Positions 50,870 through 61,726 are shown, counted from the first letter of the stretch. The stretch is DNA of 64,000 nucleotides from Caenorhabditis remanei (GCF_010183535.1 NC_071329.1:14198001-14262000), one strand, 5' to 3'. Numbers and translations are program-made. Notes: generated by a model from the sequence alone, not told the origin.

Positions 50870-51178
50870 TCTGTGAAATGTTTAAAAAGATTCAATAAAT
50901 CTTTTGTTGTTAATTGTCTGTTTCTCTAAAACGTGGCATCCTATAGTAATAATTCTGATTGTTTCGGTACTTTATGGTTTAACGGTGTTTTATTTAATTA
51001 ACCAAAATCTAAGAATAAACGGGTGTTTATAAATCATTTTTCAGCAGTTTTTATTTTTTTCTATTCATTCACTGTTTTACCATTTTTTGCTATTTTCTAT
51101 CGTTACTATAGACATGATGGAATTTAGATTCTGAAAATATTGGCAAGCAGAAAATGAATTTTACCTTATCGAAACAAT

Positions 51179-51700
51179 GGTACTTTATGGTTTAACGGGT
51201 GTTTATTTAATTAACGGGTGTTTATATAATAGACGGGTGTTTTGAGAATTAACGGGTGCAATACCAAAATCTAAGAATAAACGGGTGTTTATAAATCATT
51301 TTTCAGCAGTTTTTATTTTTTTCTATTCATTCACTGTTTTACCATTTTTTGCTATTTTCTATCGTTTTACATACATATTTTCAATTATTTTGTCCGCAAT
51401 TCCTGATAAGTGTCTTCTAGCATAAAATTAAAGAAGGGTTGTTCCTCAATGCGTAGTACTGTAAGTGTGGAAACATTTTTAACACAGCACTTTTTGATCA
51501 GATCAGGATATCCGCGATTTTCAGGGTGATAGACCAGTTCCAGAACATTTTTGATGCGAATCTCCGAGCTGGGGCATAGTGCTGGATACGAATTATTTGA
51601 TTTCTATCTAGGAATTATCTAGTTACCTAGAAATTATCTACTTTCGTGGATTATTGTTTTTTTCAGCGTCGGCAACGGATTCTTTTGTGAATCTTGCAAT
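51179..51700 (-). repeat. left terminal inverted repeat, with encoded frame
   Basis: The reverse complement of the right arm. An open frame on the minus strand (about 51408-51640) ends in the same peptide as in the right arm, with a Glu for Gly change near the end. The tip carries four AACGGGTG/GACGGGTG repeats. Confidence 0.7.
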
Positions 51701-52480
51701 ATACAGTCCTCCACATAAATATAGGTTCACCCCCCAAAATGACCCAAAGTTGAAAAAATTAAGATTTTCAAAAAGGGTGTATACGGCAATAATAAACAAT
51801 TAAAAAGTCTATTTTGATGGTAAAAGTTGAAATTCTAGAAGTTTTCAAGTTTTGAGAAATTTCGAAAAGTTTCAATTTTAGGCATTTTTCATTCCACAAA
51901 ATGATAGGTTCACTTGATGAAAACCTCAAATTTTTCGAAAAAGGACACTAAAAAAAAAGGTTTAGAATAAAAAAGACCAAATAACACGTCTTAAGTAAAT
52001 TTTTATGCTTGTGCCAATGATATCTGTTGGAGGGACCTCGCAGCGAGTAGAATACCGTTGGTGACTACCGATTTTCCATAAACAACACACCTCGGTGAAA
52101 TTTTTTGCGAAAAACATCTGATTTGTAAGGGATGTGATGTGAAACACTTTTTCAGTGAATTTAAAGTTGTTTCGAGTCCTTTTCGATCTCCGAAATTCAC
52201 CGAATTTGACAATTCTCCAACTTGAGATTTGAATTGGTAAAATCATCAGAGCTGTTCTGGACCTCACACGGTCCTGGGCTCAAATTTTATTACTTTTCTG
52301 ACAAAAATAATTGTGACAAGCGTCAAACACGTTATCTTCATTTAATTTTAAACTCATGGAAACGTCGAATACCGTGGAATTCCCAAAATGACCAAGTTGG
52401 TCTTCTGGAATATTCAACCTTTTATTGACGTTACTGGAGAGTAGTGATGGTTGAGAAGAGTACATGTGTCACATTTTGTA
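51701..52480. other. unidentified internal segment of the 6-kb element
   Basis: Begins with CCTCCACATAAATATAGGTT, which resembles the start of a transposon, but no matching inverted end was found. Minus-strand frames at 51962-52267 and 52003-52212 are open for 70-100 codons without a domain I can name. Possibly a decayed Tc1/mariner copy. Confidence 0.3.
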
Positions 52481-52786
52481 CTGACAACGTAGTACGCATG
52501 ATTTAAACATAAAAATATCATGTTTTCATATGTCGTGCTTGTTTTACACAGTAACCGACTAAGTCACCGATATCAAAAGAATGAAGTAAGGTTTAATTCT
52601 ATAAAAGATTAAGCATTCATAAGCATCGCCGTATATCTGACATGATAAAGTCATCGCCCCTCCAGAATGCGTTGCAAGATTCAGATCCCCACTGACGGGG
52701 GACTGTAGCTACAGTAACGCACAAATTGAGAGAGCAAGCTCAAACTGAAGATACCGTCCGACAACAGACCAAGTCCGGAAGATTGA

Positions 52787-53065
52787 TTCAGTCCTAGCAA
52801 ACTTGAGCCAACAGCACCACCTGCTGTAAACTATACTAAAGATATCGGTACTATCCTGCAAACCATTAAGACCTTCAGCGGGGAAACTGACAAATACATC
52901 CTATTCATCACTCGGTTTGATGCGCTAGTTCACAAAAATTCAGCCATCGGTCCTATCATGAAGCAGAACATTCTCATAAGTCTCTTGGAGCTGATCACTT
53001 CCGATGAGCTGCCCGACTGGACTTATGTAGATTTAAGATCCAATTTGAAAAAGGTTTACAACTGA
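52787..53065 (+). mobile_element. gag-like fragment of an LTR retrotransposon
   Basis: The open frame contains TILQTIKTFSGETDKYILFI, TRFDALVHKNSA and IMKQNILISLLELITS, the arrangement of gag proteins in BEL/Pao-type retroelements, then stops. No protease, reverse transcriptase or integrase was found nearby, so this is a captured fragment. A possible LTR remnant with a TATA-like CATATAAGGAAG lies near 56217. Confidence 0.55.
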
Positions 53066-53519
53066 AAAACCGGCCGCAGAAGGTAACTGATGGAAAACTA
53101 TTGCAGCTTATCCTTCCACCAAACCAACTACAATCAAATGGAAAAAGACATAATGAAGCACATATGTGTGGCAGCCTCACTACAGAAATGCGGGGTTAAC
53201 ATCAATCGAAATACCAAAAACCGATGTTTATCACATTTCATCTACAACACCCATTCTACAAGCTCACTACATTCAGTGTTGTGTTTTGGACCTCTGACAC
53301 CAAACCTTTGTTAATGAAACTTTTTTTCCTGAGGTGCTCGCGCCAGTGTCTGAAAAGTTTTTCTAATGTTCTGGACGTATTTGAAGAGGGAGTTAAAAGA
53401 TGGAGTAATCATAAAAATAGAGTGTGTTTGAAACAGAAACATTTGCGTAGAACAAAAAAAGTATGAACGAGTGTTCATGTATATGACATCATGCACAGTA
53501 TGTAAGTATCGATATGACT

Positions 53520-54190
53520 TTCTCGATACTAGCCCATTTCGAGAAATTATCGAGAAATTTCCCGGGACAAATTTCTCGAAAATTTCTCGAAACTTTCTCG
53601 ATATTTCTCGAAAGTATCGATACTTTCTCGAGAAATTTTGAATGATTTCTCGATACTTTCTCGATACTTTCGAGACGTCTCGATACTTTTCCCGGGAACT
53701 TGTACTTTGTCAACAGTGTTATTTTTCTTCAGTGTGTTTTGAAACCGGAGGTTTCAAAACCGGTCATTTCGCAACCGGACGTTTTGAAACCGGTCAATTC
53801 GCAACCGAATGTTTCAAAACCGGCCATTTCGCAACCGGACGTTTTAGAACGGTTGAGAAACGGCCGGTTTCAAAATGTCCAGTTGCGAAATGACCGGTTT
53901 CGAAACGACCGGTTGCGAAATGACCGGTTTCTAAACATCCAGTTTCAAAACACACTGCAGCCTGTTTGATTTATCGGGAAATTATCGAAACTCCGGGTCT
54001 CGATACCATCAATTTTCGAGAAAAGTATCGAGAAAGTATCGATACTTTTGTGATCAAAAAAGTCTCGATACTTTCTCGAGAAACGTCTCGATAAATTTCT
54101 CGAGAAAGTATCGGGAAAGTATCGATAAAATTTATCGGGAAATTTCTCGAGAAAATTTTCGGGAAATTTCTCGAAGCGGTCTCGAAACCA
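53520..54190. repeat. foldback satellite built on TCTCGA and AACCGG units
   Basis: The outer parts (53520-53700 and 53970-54190) are mirror images made of TTTCTCGATACTTTCTCGA-like units. The centre (53745-53960) is a tandem array with units such as AAACCGGTCATTTCGCAACC. Frames across it encode only low-complexity peptides. Confidence 0.65.
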
Positions 54191-54394
54191 CACACTGTTC
54201 ATGACTCACCCTAATCGCTATTACGTTCACACCAAAGTTAATAACGACAAGCGATAAATCATCAAGCAAAAATCTAGTAAGTAGTCAACATTTTGCCGGC
54301 CCCCAGAGTCGTGGAAGGAGAATGATCTACCTTCCCGACTTAGAAACTCTTACTCACGCCACACTGGTGTCTACCAGTCAGTGTGTGTCTTCGA

Positions 54395-54590
54395 GAACAT
54401 CTCTCGAGAAAATCTCGAAAGATTTCTCTCGAGATTTTCTCGAGATTTTCTCGAGAGATTCTCGAGAGATCTTTCGAGAGATTTCTCGAGAGATCTTTCG
54501 AGAGATTTCTCGAGATATTTCTCTCGAGAGATCTCTCGAGAATCTCTCGAGAGATGTCTCGAGAAAATCTCGAGAGAAATCAATCTTTCG
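54395..54590. repeat. CTCGAG/AGATCT-rich simple array
   Basis: Dense repeats of TCTCGAGAGATTTCTCGAGA type, self-complementary throughout. Open frames of 80-117 codons exist on both strands but encode only repeats of Arg, Glu, Leu, Phe and Ser, so I reject them as genes. Confidence 0.65.
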
Positions 54591-55379
54591 ACAGACTTAT
54601 TCCTAGTTTTCGAAACCTGACATTTCGAAACCGGTGAAAAATGAATAAATTGTTTATTTTCGGATGTGGGGATCAAACTTTGGTCTTCAGATTGGTACCA
54701 AAAAGCTGAAAACAAAAAAAACAAAAATATTTTTCGGTCGACCGGTTGGTTGTCACCAAAAAGCCAAAAACAAAATACAAAAATGTTATGCTATGGCCGG
54801 TCCGAACCCGGACCCTTGGAACCACAATAATACCTGTTTTTTCAAAAATATAAGGTATTCGTGTTTCACCGGTTTCGAAATGTCCAATTTTGAAATGTCT
54901 GGTTTCCAAATGTCCGTTTGCAATGTCCCAGAGTCGAAATTCGCACTATGCTCTTTTTGGAGCAGTCTTTGAGTTATCTCTCGGTTTCTCTCGAAAATCT
55001 CGAGAGATTTCTCGAAATCCTGATCTCTCGACACAGGTTGTTCGCGAGTAGACGCGTTATGGATGCGAATCTTGTGCGGAGTCTTTATGGATCCGTAACG
55101 ACGCTTCTCGCGATCGGTCGTTCGCGCGCGACTCGTATTTCTCATTCGCACACGAACCGTTTATGGATGTCCAATTTTTCTATCGACTGCTCGGATACGA
55201 GATCGCGTGAGGATGGTTTACGACGTCCTGCTTAGCGACTCTGATTGCTTTCGCAAACGGATCATATATGGATGATTGGACTAACTTTTTCTCTCGCGGC
55301 CAGCTCAATTTTTATTTTTATTTCGAATATTTTTTTCCTATTTTTTCTCAAATATCTTCGATTTATTTACTTTTTCATG

Positions 55380-55750
55380 GTTTTTCAGGCTGATAAAATT
55401 ATTGGAGACCAATTCGAACAAAATGTACAACAATTTTGTTGAGGTTTGTCTATCGGCGACCTATAAACACAGTATAGGACTTGTATTTTTCAGAATCTTG
55501 TCGAATATACAAATCAAAGAATAAGGAGCCGCAAATTCAACATTTTTCGATAAGTTATGCAGAAACAATCTACTTTTGAGCAGTTTTTCGGTAAGTGAGC
55601 GATTTATTTCCAGATAAAAATGAGAAAAATAAATTTTCAGAGCATCAAGTGCCGAGCATGCGGAAAAGGATTGAGGCGGCTCCATTAGGACTTTGGCTTC
55701 AAAAATCGACAGATATTGGCACAAAACCGATACAAATCGACGAAAAATGA
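55380..55750 (+). other. possible decayed exons
   Basis: Three short open stretches with splice-like borders (about 55388-55441, 55494-55550, 55641-55750) have reasonable composition (LIKLLETNSNKMYNNFVE; NLVEYTNQRIRSRKF; EHQVPSMRKRIEAAPLGLW). They may be remnants of a transposon gene. No family was recognised. Confidence 0.3.
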
Positions 55751-56456
55751 GGAATATTTAAAAAATGTTATATTCGTTTTTTTTGTTGATTTTTCTATCT
55801 TTCTTGAATTTTTAATTGTTTTAATGTTTTTTTTCTGAAATAAATGAGTCATTATATTGCTTTTTTGCTTTAAAAATAGAGAAAAATTGGATGGGGAAGG
55901 CAAGGAGAGCAACCAGAAATGAACGGATCGCGTACGGACCATATACGGACGTTCGCAAACAGGTCGGTTATGGATCCATAACGAGTCTTTTTTTCGGTAC
56001 CGATATGGACCGTGCGCGAGCGTCCGAAGCATCCGTAACGGATCGTTTGCGAACGACCTGTGGAGAAAAAATATCGAGAGCACACACTGCTACCAGTGAA
56101 CTCCGACTACAACAATCAACGTGACCTGCGAACTCACGAACTGATACCATCACTATTCTGGACGTGCCACTGACCTCAACCTGGTAACCTGACGATTACG
56201 ATCTATTTGCTGTGCATATAAGGAAGGGAAACCGTCGAACCACTCTTCCAGCTCTTCTCAACTCTCCCCGAGTGTGTTCTCTACCGTTGGTTGGCTCACC
56301 TCACCACTACTCCAGTTTCTGGTCTCCCGTCTCCAAGGATGCCATCCATGGTCAAGTCTACCGAAGTAAAGAATCCTCCAAATGGTCAGTTATTATTTCC
56401 GTTGAATGAATGTTGTTGGACCCCTCCCTTGTTGTTATTCTCGTACTGAACCTGAC

Positions 56457-56975
56457 CAAGATTCAAACAAGAATCCGTTGCCAACGCTGAAAAAAACAAT
56501 AATCCACGAAAGTAGATAATTTCTAGGTAACTAGATAATTCCTAGATAGAAATCAAATAATTCGTATCCAGCACAATGCCCCAGCTCGGAGATTCGCATC
56601 AAAAATGTTCTGGAACTGGTCTATCACCCTGAAAATCGCGGATATCCTGATCTGATCAAAAAGTGCTGTGTTAAAAATGTTTCCACACTTACAGTACTAC
56701 GTATTGAGGAACAACCCTTCTTTAATTTTATGCTAGAAGACACTTATCAGGGATTGCGGACAAAATAATTGAAAATATGTATGTAAAACGATAGAAAATA
56801 GCAAAAAATGGTAAAACAGTGAATGAATAGAAAAAAATAAAAACTGCTGAAAAAATGATTTATAAACACCCGTTTATTCTTAGATTTTGGTATTGCACCC
56901 GTTAATTCTCAAAACACCCGTCTATTATATAAACACCCGTTAATTAAATAAACACCCGTTAAACCATAAAGTACC
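56457..56975 (+). repeat. right terminal inverted repeat, with encoded frame
   Basis: A plus-strand frame (about 56535-56768) encodes EIRIKNVLELVYHPENRGYP and IKKCCVKNVSTLTVLRIEEQ before a stop. The same frame is open in the left arm. It may be a captured host gene piece, possibly BTB-related, but I cannot assign it. Confidence 0.6.
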
Positions 56976-57840
56976 ATTGTTTCGATAAGGTAAAATTCAT
57001 TTTCTGCTTGCCAATATTTTCAGAATCTAAATTCCATCATGTCTATAGTAAATTATATAAAAAGTGAGTTTATTCATCTATCTATATTGGATTAGACAAG
57101 TCTTCAGATCCAAAGGTATGGAAACAAACTATTCAACCTAATTTTCAAAGTATCGCTAGTGTTAGTTCGAGAAAATATGTTACGGTCGCCGAAAGAGAAT
57201 GGTAAACCAAAGTGTGTTTTTTTTTGCTCTCAGCAATATTAACAATTTTGAAGGATAAGTACAGTATCAACTGCGATGAGAAGCAATGACGAAGTTTGCG
57301 TGAAATGCACTATCAATATTGATGGCAGTTCAAGAATATTGAAATTATACTCTGGAAAATGTAAAATATCAATGTACAATCAAACCTTATCGGAATGGAA
57401 AGAGCTCTCCTTCAATATGTTCCCGGAAACCCCTAATAGGCAAAGTATAACCTTGCGTTCTTTTTTCATCTTTTCCGAGGGTGAAGTGCTCGACTACTTG
57501 AACGCAAATAGAATGTTTGAATTTGAAGTACAGATGGTAGTGGAGAGTATTCTAGACATGAGAAGTAATTTACGACTATTCAATTTTTATGATCCATATC
57601 CTGAAGAGAAAATGTTTTCATTCTGTTTTGATAAGCAACCAACACAGTTGCATACAAGAGAACAGGCAAACAACTTTTGAGAAGCATTTTACCACTCAAC
57701 TTTCCATTTTTAGATGATAATGTTCCATTCTCCAGTAATCAAATCATTCATTGGTACAGGATTCAGAAAAATGTCAGTTGTTCACCACCCGTATTACTGT
57801 GAATTGCTGCTACAACTGGATCATGGAACTCAATTACAAC

Positions 57841-59645
57841 TGACATGGAATGTACTCCGAGTGGCCCCCCACAACTTGCGAGTTTATTGGCTTATTTGAT
57901 AGGTTCTACAGAAAAAATGACAAATTTAATAGCTTTTCCGGTGACTGGACCTAAATTTTGAGATTTTTAGATTTTTAGAAAATCAATTTTTTTCAATTTT
58001 TTTTTCAAAAAATTTTTTTCATCATATTTTTTCTCAATGTTCTCCCATCTGACAAAAAAAGCGAAAACATGTAAAAAGTAGAGAATTTCATAGGCTTTTC
58101 GATAGGCTATGAAAATTTTTTTGGTCATGTTCCTACTTTTACCAGACCGCCGAAAACTGAGAGTCAAAAAAATTTTTTTTTGTGAAGTTGTTGGGATGTT
58201 TTAAAATGCTTTAAAAAATAGAAAAACTTATGCAAACAAATTTTTCAAAAAAAATTTGGGGGTACCCGCGATGAAAAACGAAATTATTATTTTTTGAAAA
58301 TTTTGGTTTTTCAATATTTTGATGGGTATAGAAAATATGTTATTTCTTCTGTTAATACTCTGAAAACGGTGATCAATTTAGAGAAATTGACAACCACGGA
58401 TTTTTAAAACCTGTATCAAAAAGTTTGAATCGTCCCTGATCAGTTTCCAATTCGTAGAATAGGCTCAAAAAATACATTGTTTTGAGGTGGGGAAAATTTC
58501 AAAAGCTTGCAACGTGCTTTAAACTTCAAATAAACGATTTTTGTTTTGAAAACATACTTAAAGCATATAAGTTCACAAGTTTGATCACTTTAAACGAAAA
58601 TTTAAAATTTTAATTTTTCATGAAAATATCATGTGGTCCCCCCTTATGAAATTTTCGTAAAAAAATAAAATTTTAAATTTTCGTTTAAAGTGTCCGAATT
58701 TGTTGAATCTTCTATTTTAAGCATGTTTTCGAAGCGAAAGTTGTTTATCTGACGTTTAAAGCACGTTGCAAGCTTTTGAAATTTTCCCCACCTCAAAAGA
58801 ATGCATTTTTTGAGCCCATTCTACGAATTGGAAACTGATCAGGAAACATTCAAACTTCTTGATACAGGTTTTCAAAATCCGTGGTTGTCAATTTCTTTAA
58901 ATTGATCAACGTTTTCAGAGTATAAACAGAAGAAATAACATATTTTCTATACCCATCAAAATCTTGAAAAATTGGATAGTGGTAGTGTAGTCTTTTGGTT
59001 TATGTGCATTGTGAGCCTTTTTTGTAACTTGTATTTTTGTAGGTAATCTAACCTTCCCTGATGATGGTCTAAAGACCGAAACGTCGGATAAGCCATTTCT
59101 AATTTGTGCCATACATGAAAAATAAAAGGTCAACCAAAAAGAGTAGTACTCTATCCATCCTTGCGAATCTTGAAAAACCAAAATTTTCAAAAAAAAATTA
59201 TTTCGATTTTCATCGCGGGTACCCTCAAATTTTTTTTGAAAAATTTGTTTGCATAAGTTTTTCTATTTTTAAAGCATTTTAAAACATCCCAACAACTTCA
59301 CAAAAAAAAATATTTTTTTTGAATCTCAGTTTTCGGGGGTCTGGTAAAAGTAGGAACATGACCAAAAAAAATTTTCATAGCCTATCGAAAAGCCTATGAA
59401 ATTCTCTACTTTTTACATGTTTTCGCTTTTTTTGTCAGATGGGAGAACATTGAGAAAAAATATGATGAAAAAAATTTTTTGAAAAAAAAATTGAAAAAAT
59501 TGATTTTCTAAAAATCTAAAAATCTCAAAATTTAGGTCCAGTCACCGGAAAAGCTATTAAATTTGTCATTTTTTCTGTAGAACCTATCAAATAAGCCAAT
59601 AAACTCGCAAGTTGTGGGGGGCCACTCGGAGTACATTCCATGTCA
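57841..59645. mobile_element. 1.8-kb foldback transposon at a BTB splice donor
   Basis: The termini mirror each other (TGACATGGAATGTACTCCGA and TCGGAGTACATTCCATGTCA). Nearly the whole length is self-complementary, with a turning point near 58630. The exact border is uncertain by a few bases because the target itself (CAACTGAGTTG) is palindromic. It is non-coding. The right arm is interrupted by a 194-bp insert at 58972-59165 that the left arm lacks. Confidence 0.75.
58972..59165 (+). mobile_element. 194-bp insert with hammerhead-ribozyme-like core
   Basis: It is flanked by the 12-bp direct duplication AATCTTGAAAAA (58960-58971 and 59166-59177); the uninterrupted site exists as the mirror sequence in the left arm of the host foldback. 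The ends are weakly inverted (GGATAGTGGTAGTGTAGTC against ACTCTATCC). At 59058-59085 it contains CTGATGA, a GGTC-TAAA-GACC hairpin, GAAA and CGTC in the order of a type I hammerhead with very short helix III, as described in Penelope-like elements and retrozymes. Helix I can form from TCC/GGA plus CT/AG. One unpaired T follows CTGATGA, so activity is uncertain. Confidence 0.6.
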
Positions 59646-59651
59646 GTTGTA

Positions 59652-60795
59652 CAGTAGCGAGCATAAGTGAGTATACCTCCACTCTTTCATGTGTATCTCA
59701 GCTGAAACAAGTCCGTTTTGCATAAACTTTTTTTTCAAAGATAGCTGAAACATTCAGCAATACGAAAATCAGTTTTTTGAAATAGTTCGAATTCTGATTT
59801 TTTTGATAATCGATTTTTCCTGATCGTGATTTGAAAATTCGAAAAAAAACTTTTTGTTTTTCTCTTGGAGTTATTGAGTTTTTGATGTCAAAATGTTGGA
59901 AAACACTCAAATAAACAAAAAATTATGTTAAATTAGTTTTTCAAACCCTAAGCATCGTGCTTGAGCTCCAGAAGTCAAAAGTGGCGCCCTCGGGAAAACC
60001 TTCATAACTTATTAAAAAATTATTCAAATTAGTCGAAACATGTACCAAAAGACGTGTTTTGAGTTTTTCTACAAACCAACCTCAAAAATCAAAATTTTAG
60101 AAAAAATACTTTTTCAATTTTTTTTCATTGAAAAAATTTTTAATTCCAATTTTTCCTAGATTTTCGATATTTTCTGGCTATAAAACGGACATACCTTTCA
60201 AAATGTGCATGTGAAGTGCTTTATCAAGCATAATGAGATACATTTTTGAGTTTTTTGTTCGTTTTATAGCCAGAAAATATCGAAAATCTAGGAAAAATTG
60301 GAATTAAAAAAATTTTCAAAGAAAAAAAATTGAAAAATTATTTTTTCTAAAATTTTGATTTTTAAGGTTGGTTTGTAGAAAAACTCAAAACACGTCTTTT
60401 GGTACATGTTTCGACTAATTTGAATAATTTCTTGATGAGTTATGAAGGTTTTCCCGAGGGCGCTACTTTTGACTTCTGGAGCTCAAGCACGATGCTTAGG
60501 GTTTGAAAAACTAATTTAACATAATTTTTTGTTTATTTGAGTGTTTTCCATCATTTTGACATCAAAAACTCAATAACTTCAAGAGAAAAATAAAAAGTTT
60601 TTTTTTCGAATTTCAAATCACGGTCAGGAAAAATTGATTATCGATAAAATTAAAAATGTTAACTTTTTCAAAAAACGTATTTTCTGATTGCTGAATGCTT
60701 CAGCTATCTTTAAAAAAAAGTTTATGCAAAACGAACTTGTTTCAGCTGAGATACACATGAAAGAGTGGTGGTATACTCACTTATGCTCGCTACTG
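59652..60795. mobile_element. TA-flanked foldback element (Tc1/mariner-type MITE)
   Basis: Starts CAGTAGCGAGCATAAGTGAG and ends with the mirror CTCACTTATGCTCGCTACTG, with TA on each side (59650-59651, 60796-60797). The arms pair over most of the 1144 bp. The target was the splice donor TGTAAGT of BTB copy 1, which it splits. No transposase. Confidence 0.8.
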
Positions 60796-61175
60796 TAAGT
60801 GAAATGTTTCATATTTCCAGAGTTCGGCAAACATGACAGACAAATTTTTAGATACTCAAGTTCGCAGGCTTCTACCTATTGCAAATCGTTACAAAGTATA
60901 CTCTGTGGTTCGGAAATGTGAATTCCAACTTCTTTGTTTGTTGGAAAATGACGCGTCTTCGGAAACTCTTCAAAGATATTTCAATCTTGCACTGTGGTAC
61001 AACTTGAAAACGTTATGGAATGTCTGTTTGAAACGTGTGACTTCTCTGGAAGAGTTGAAGGTCTACACGAGTCAAATGAATGTTGGATCGATGCCAGGAG
61101 AAGCGATGAAAAAAGTAGCACAACGCATTTTTTCGTTTGCCTAAGAATAAAACGGGCTTTTTATATTTTCTAGTA

Positions 61176-61229
61176 GTCATGTTTTCAAATCTGAAGAAGT
61201 CTAATTTCCAAGAGAAGACTTATGAATTC
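61176..61229 (+). repeat. fragment of the cyclase last exon (after BTB copy 1)
   Basis: Matches the end of the cyclase coding sequence (AAATCTGAAGAAGTCTAA, then CAAGAGAAGACTTATGAATT against 50816-50862). The fragment continues beyond the inserted element at 61562-61660 with the cyclase stop region and 3' flank, including TTCAATAAATCTTTTGTTG. Confidence 0.75.
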
Positions 61230-61561
61230 GGCTCCGCGACATTTCTCAACTGCGACATTCCGCAACTGCGACATTTTGCAACTAGCCATTTCGCAACTGC
61301 GACAGTTCGCAACCACGACGTTTCGCAACTACACCGCATTTGCATATTAGGGTCAGTGTAAAATGTTGAGTGTACTGTAGGATCTGGGAACATATTTGAA
61401 AATAATTAAATAGAAGAAAAAATTGTCTGATCCAATTTCTGACAAAACTAGGCTAAACTATTGCTAGTTCTATGGTTGCGAAACGTTATAGTTGCGAAAT
61501 GTCGCAGTTGCAAAACCTACGTGAGTTGCGAATTGTCGCAGTTGTGAATTGTCGCGAAGCC
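61230..61561. mobile_element. 332-bp MITE with 8-bp target duplication
   Basis: Inverted ends GGCTCCGCGACA and TGTCGCGAAGCC, flanked by ATGAATTC (61222-61229 and 61562-61569). The same site is unoccupied in the cyclase gene itself and closely related in the third repeat unit. Both ends carry tandem GCAACTGCGACATTT units. Eight-base duplications suggest hAT or a related group. Confidence 0.75.
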
Positions 61562-61726
61562 ATGAATTCTTGTGATCTGTGAAGTGTTCAAAAAAGATTC
61601 AATAAATCTTTTGTTGTTAATTGTCTGTTTTTCTAAAACGTGGCATCCTATATTAATCTTTCTTGTTGTTCCGATAAGGTAAAATTCATTTTCTACTTGC
61701 CAAACTTTTCCGATCTGAATACCATC

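Larger units (their letters stand above)
50966..56975. mobile_element. 6.0-kb transposon with long terminal inverted repeats
   Basis: The two ends are exact mirrors (GGTACTTTATGGTTTAACGG and CCGTTAAACCATAAAGTACC), flanked by a direct duplication ATTGTTTC (50958-50965 and 56976-56983). The inverted arms extend about 500 bp (51179-51700 against 56457-56975) with repeated AACGGGTGTTTA near the tips. The pre-insertion order, cyclase 3' flank joined to GATAAGGTAAAATTC, is preserved beside the other BTB copies. The inside holds unrelated repeats, a gag-like fragment and short satellites. I found no transposase, so it is non-autonomous or decayed. Superfamily uncertain: 8-bp duplication and GG start. 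Confidence 0.8.
57039..61144 (+). pseudogene. second-family MATH-BTB gene, copy 1, disrupted by transposons
   Basis: Exons 57039-57063, 57108-57201, 57254-57665, 57714 onward and 60852-61144 match the intact copy at 61727. Two elements sit where exon 4 should end. A 1.8-kb foldback is placed four bases before the original donor, and a 1.1-kb TA element lies within the donor sequence. Exon 4 now reads into the foldback and stops about 20 codons on (57897-57899). Intron 3 has a GC donor (ACAGGCAAAC) where the other copies have GT. MATH-like and BACK-like regions remain open (ANRYKVYSVVRKCEFQLL). Unless splicing bypasses the insert, the BACK region is lost. An inverted copy of its first exon and upstream flank lies at 51106-51178. 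Confidence 0.75.

Noticed and set aside
53745..53960. CRISPR-like array because of regular repeats.
   Set aside because: The units are contiguous and degenerate without unique spacers, and the genome is eukaryotic.
54371..54724. Long open frames on both strands (up to 117 codons).
   Set aside because: They come from the CTCGAG-rich self-complementary array and encode only low-complexity peptides.
51179..56975. The two 500-bp repeats as LTRs of a retrotransposon, suggested by the gag-like fragment between them.
   Set aside because: The repeats are inverted, not direct, and their tips are flanked by an 8-bp duplication, so they are terminal inverted repeats. The gag fragment is cargo.
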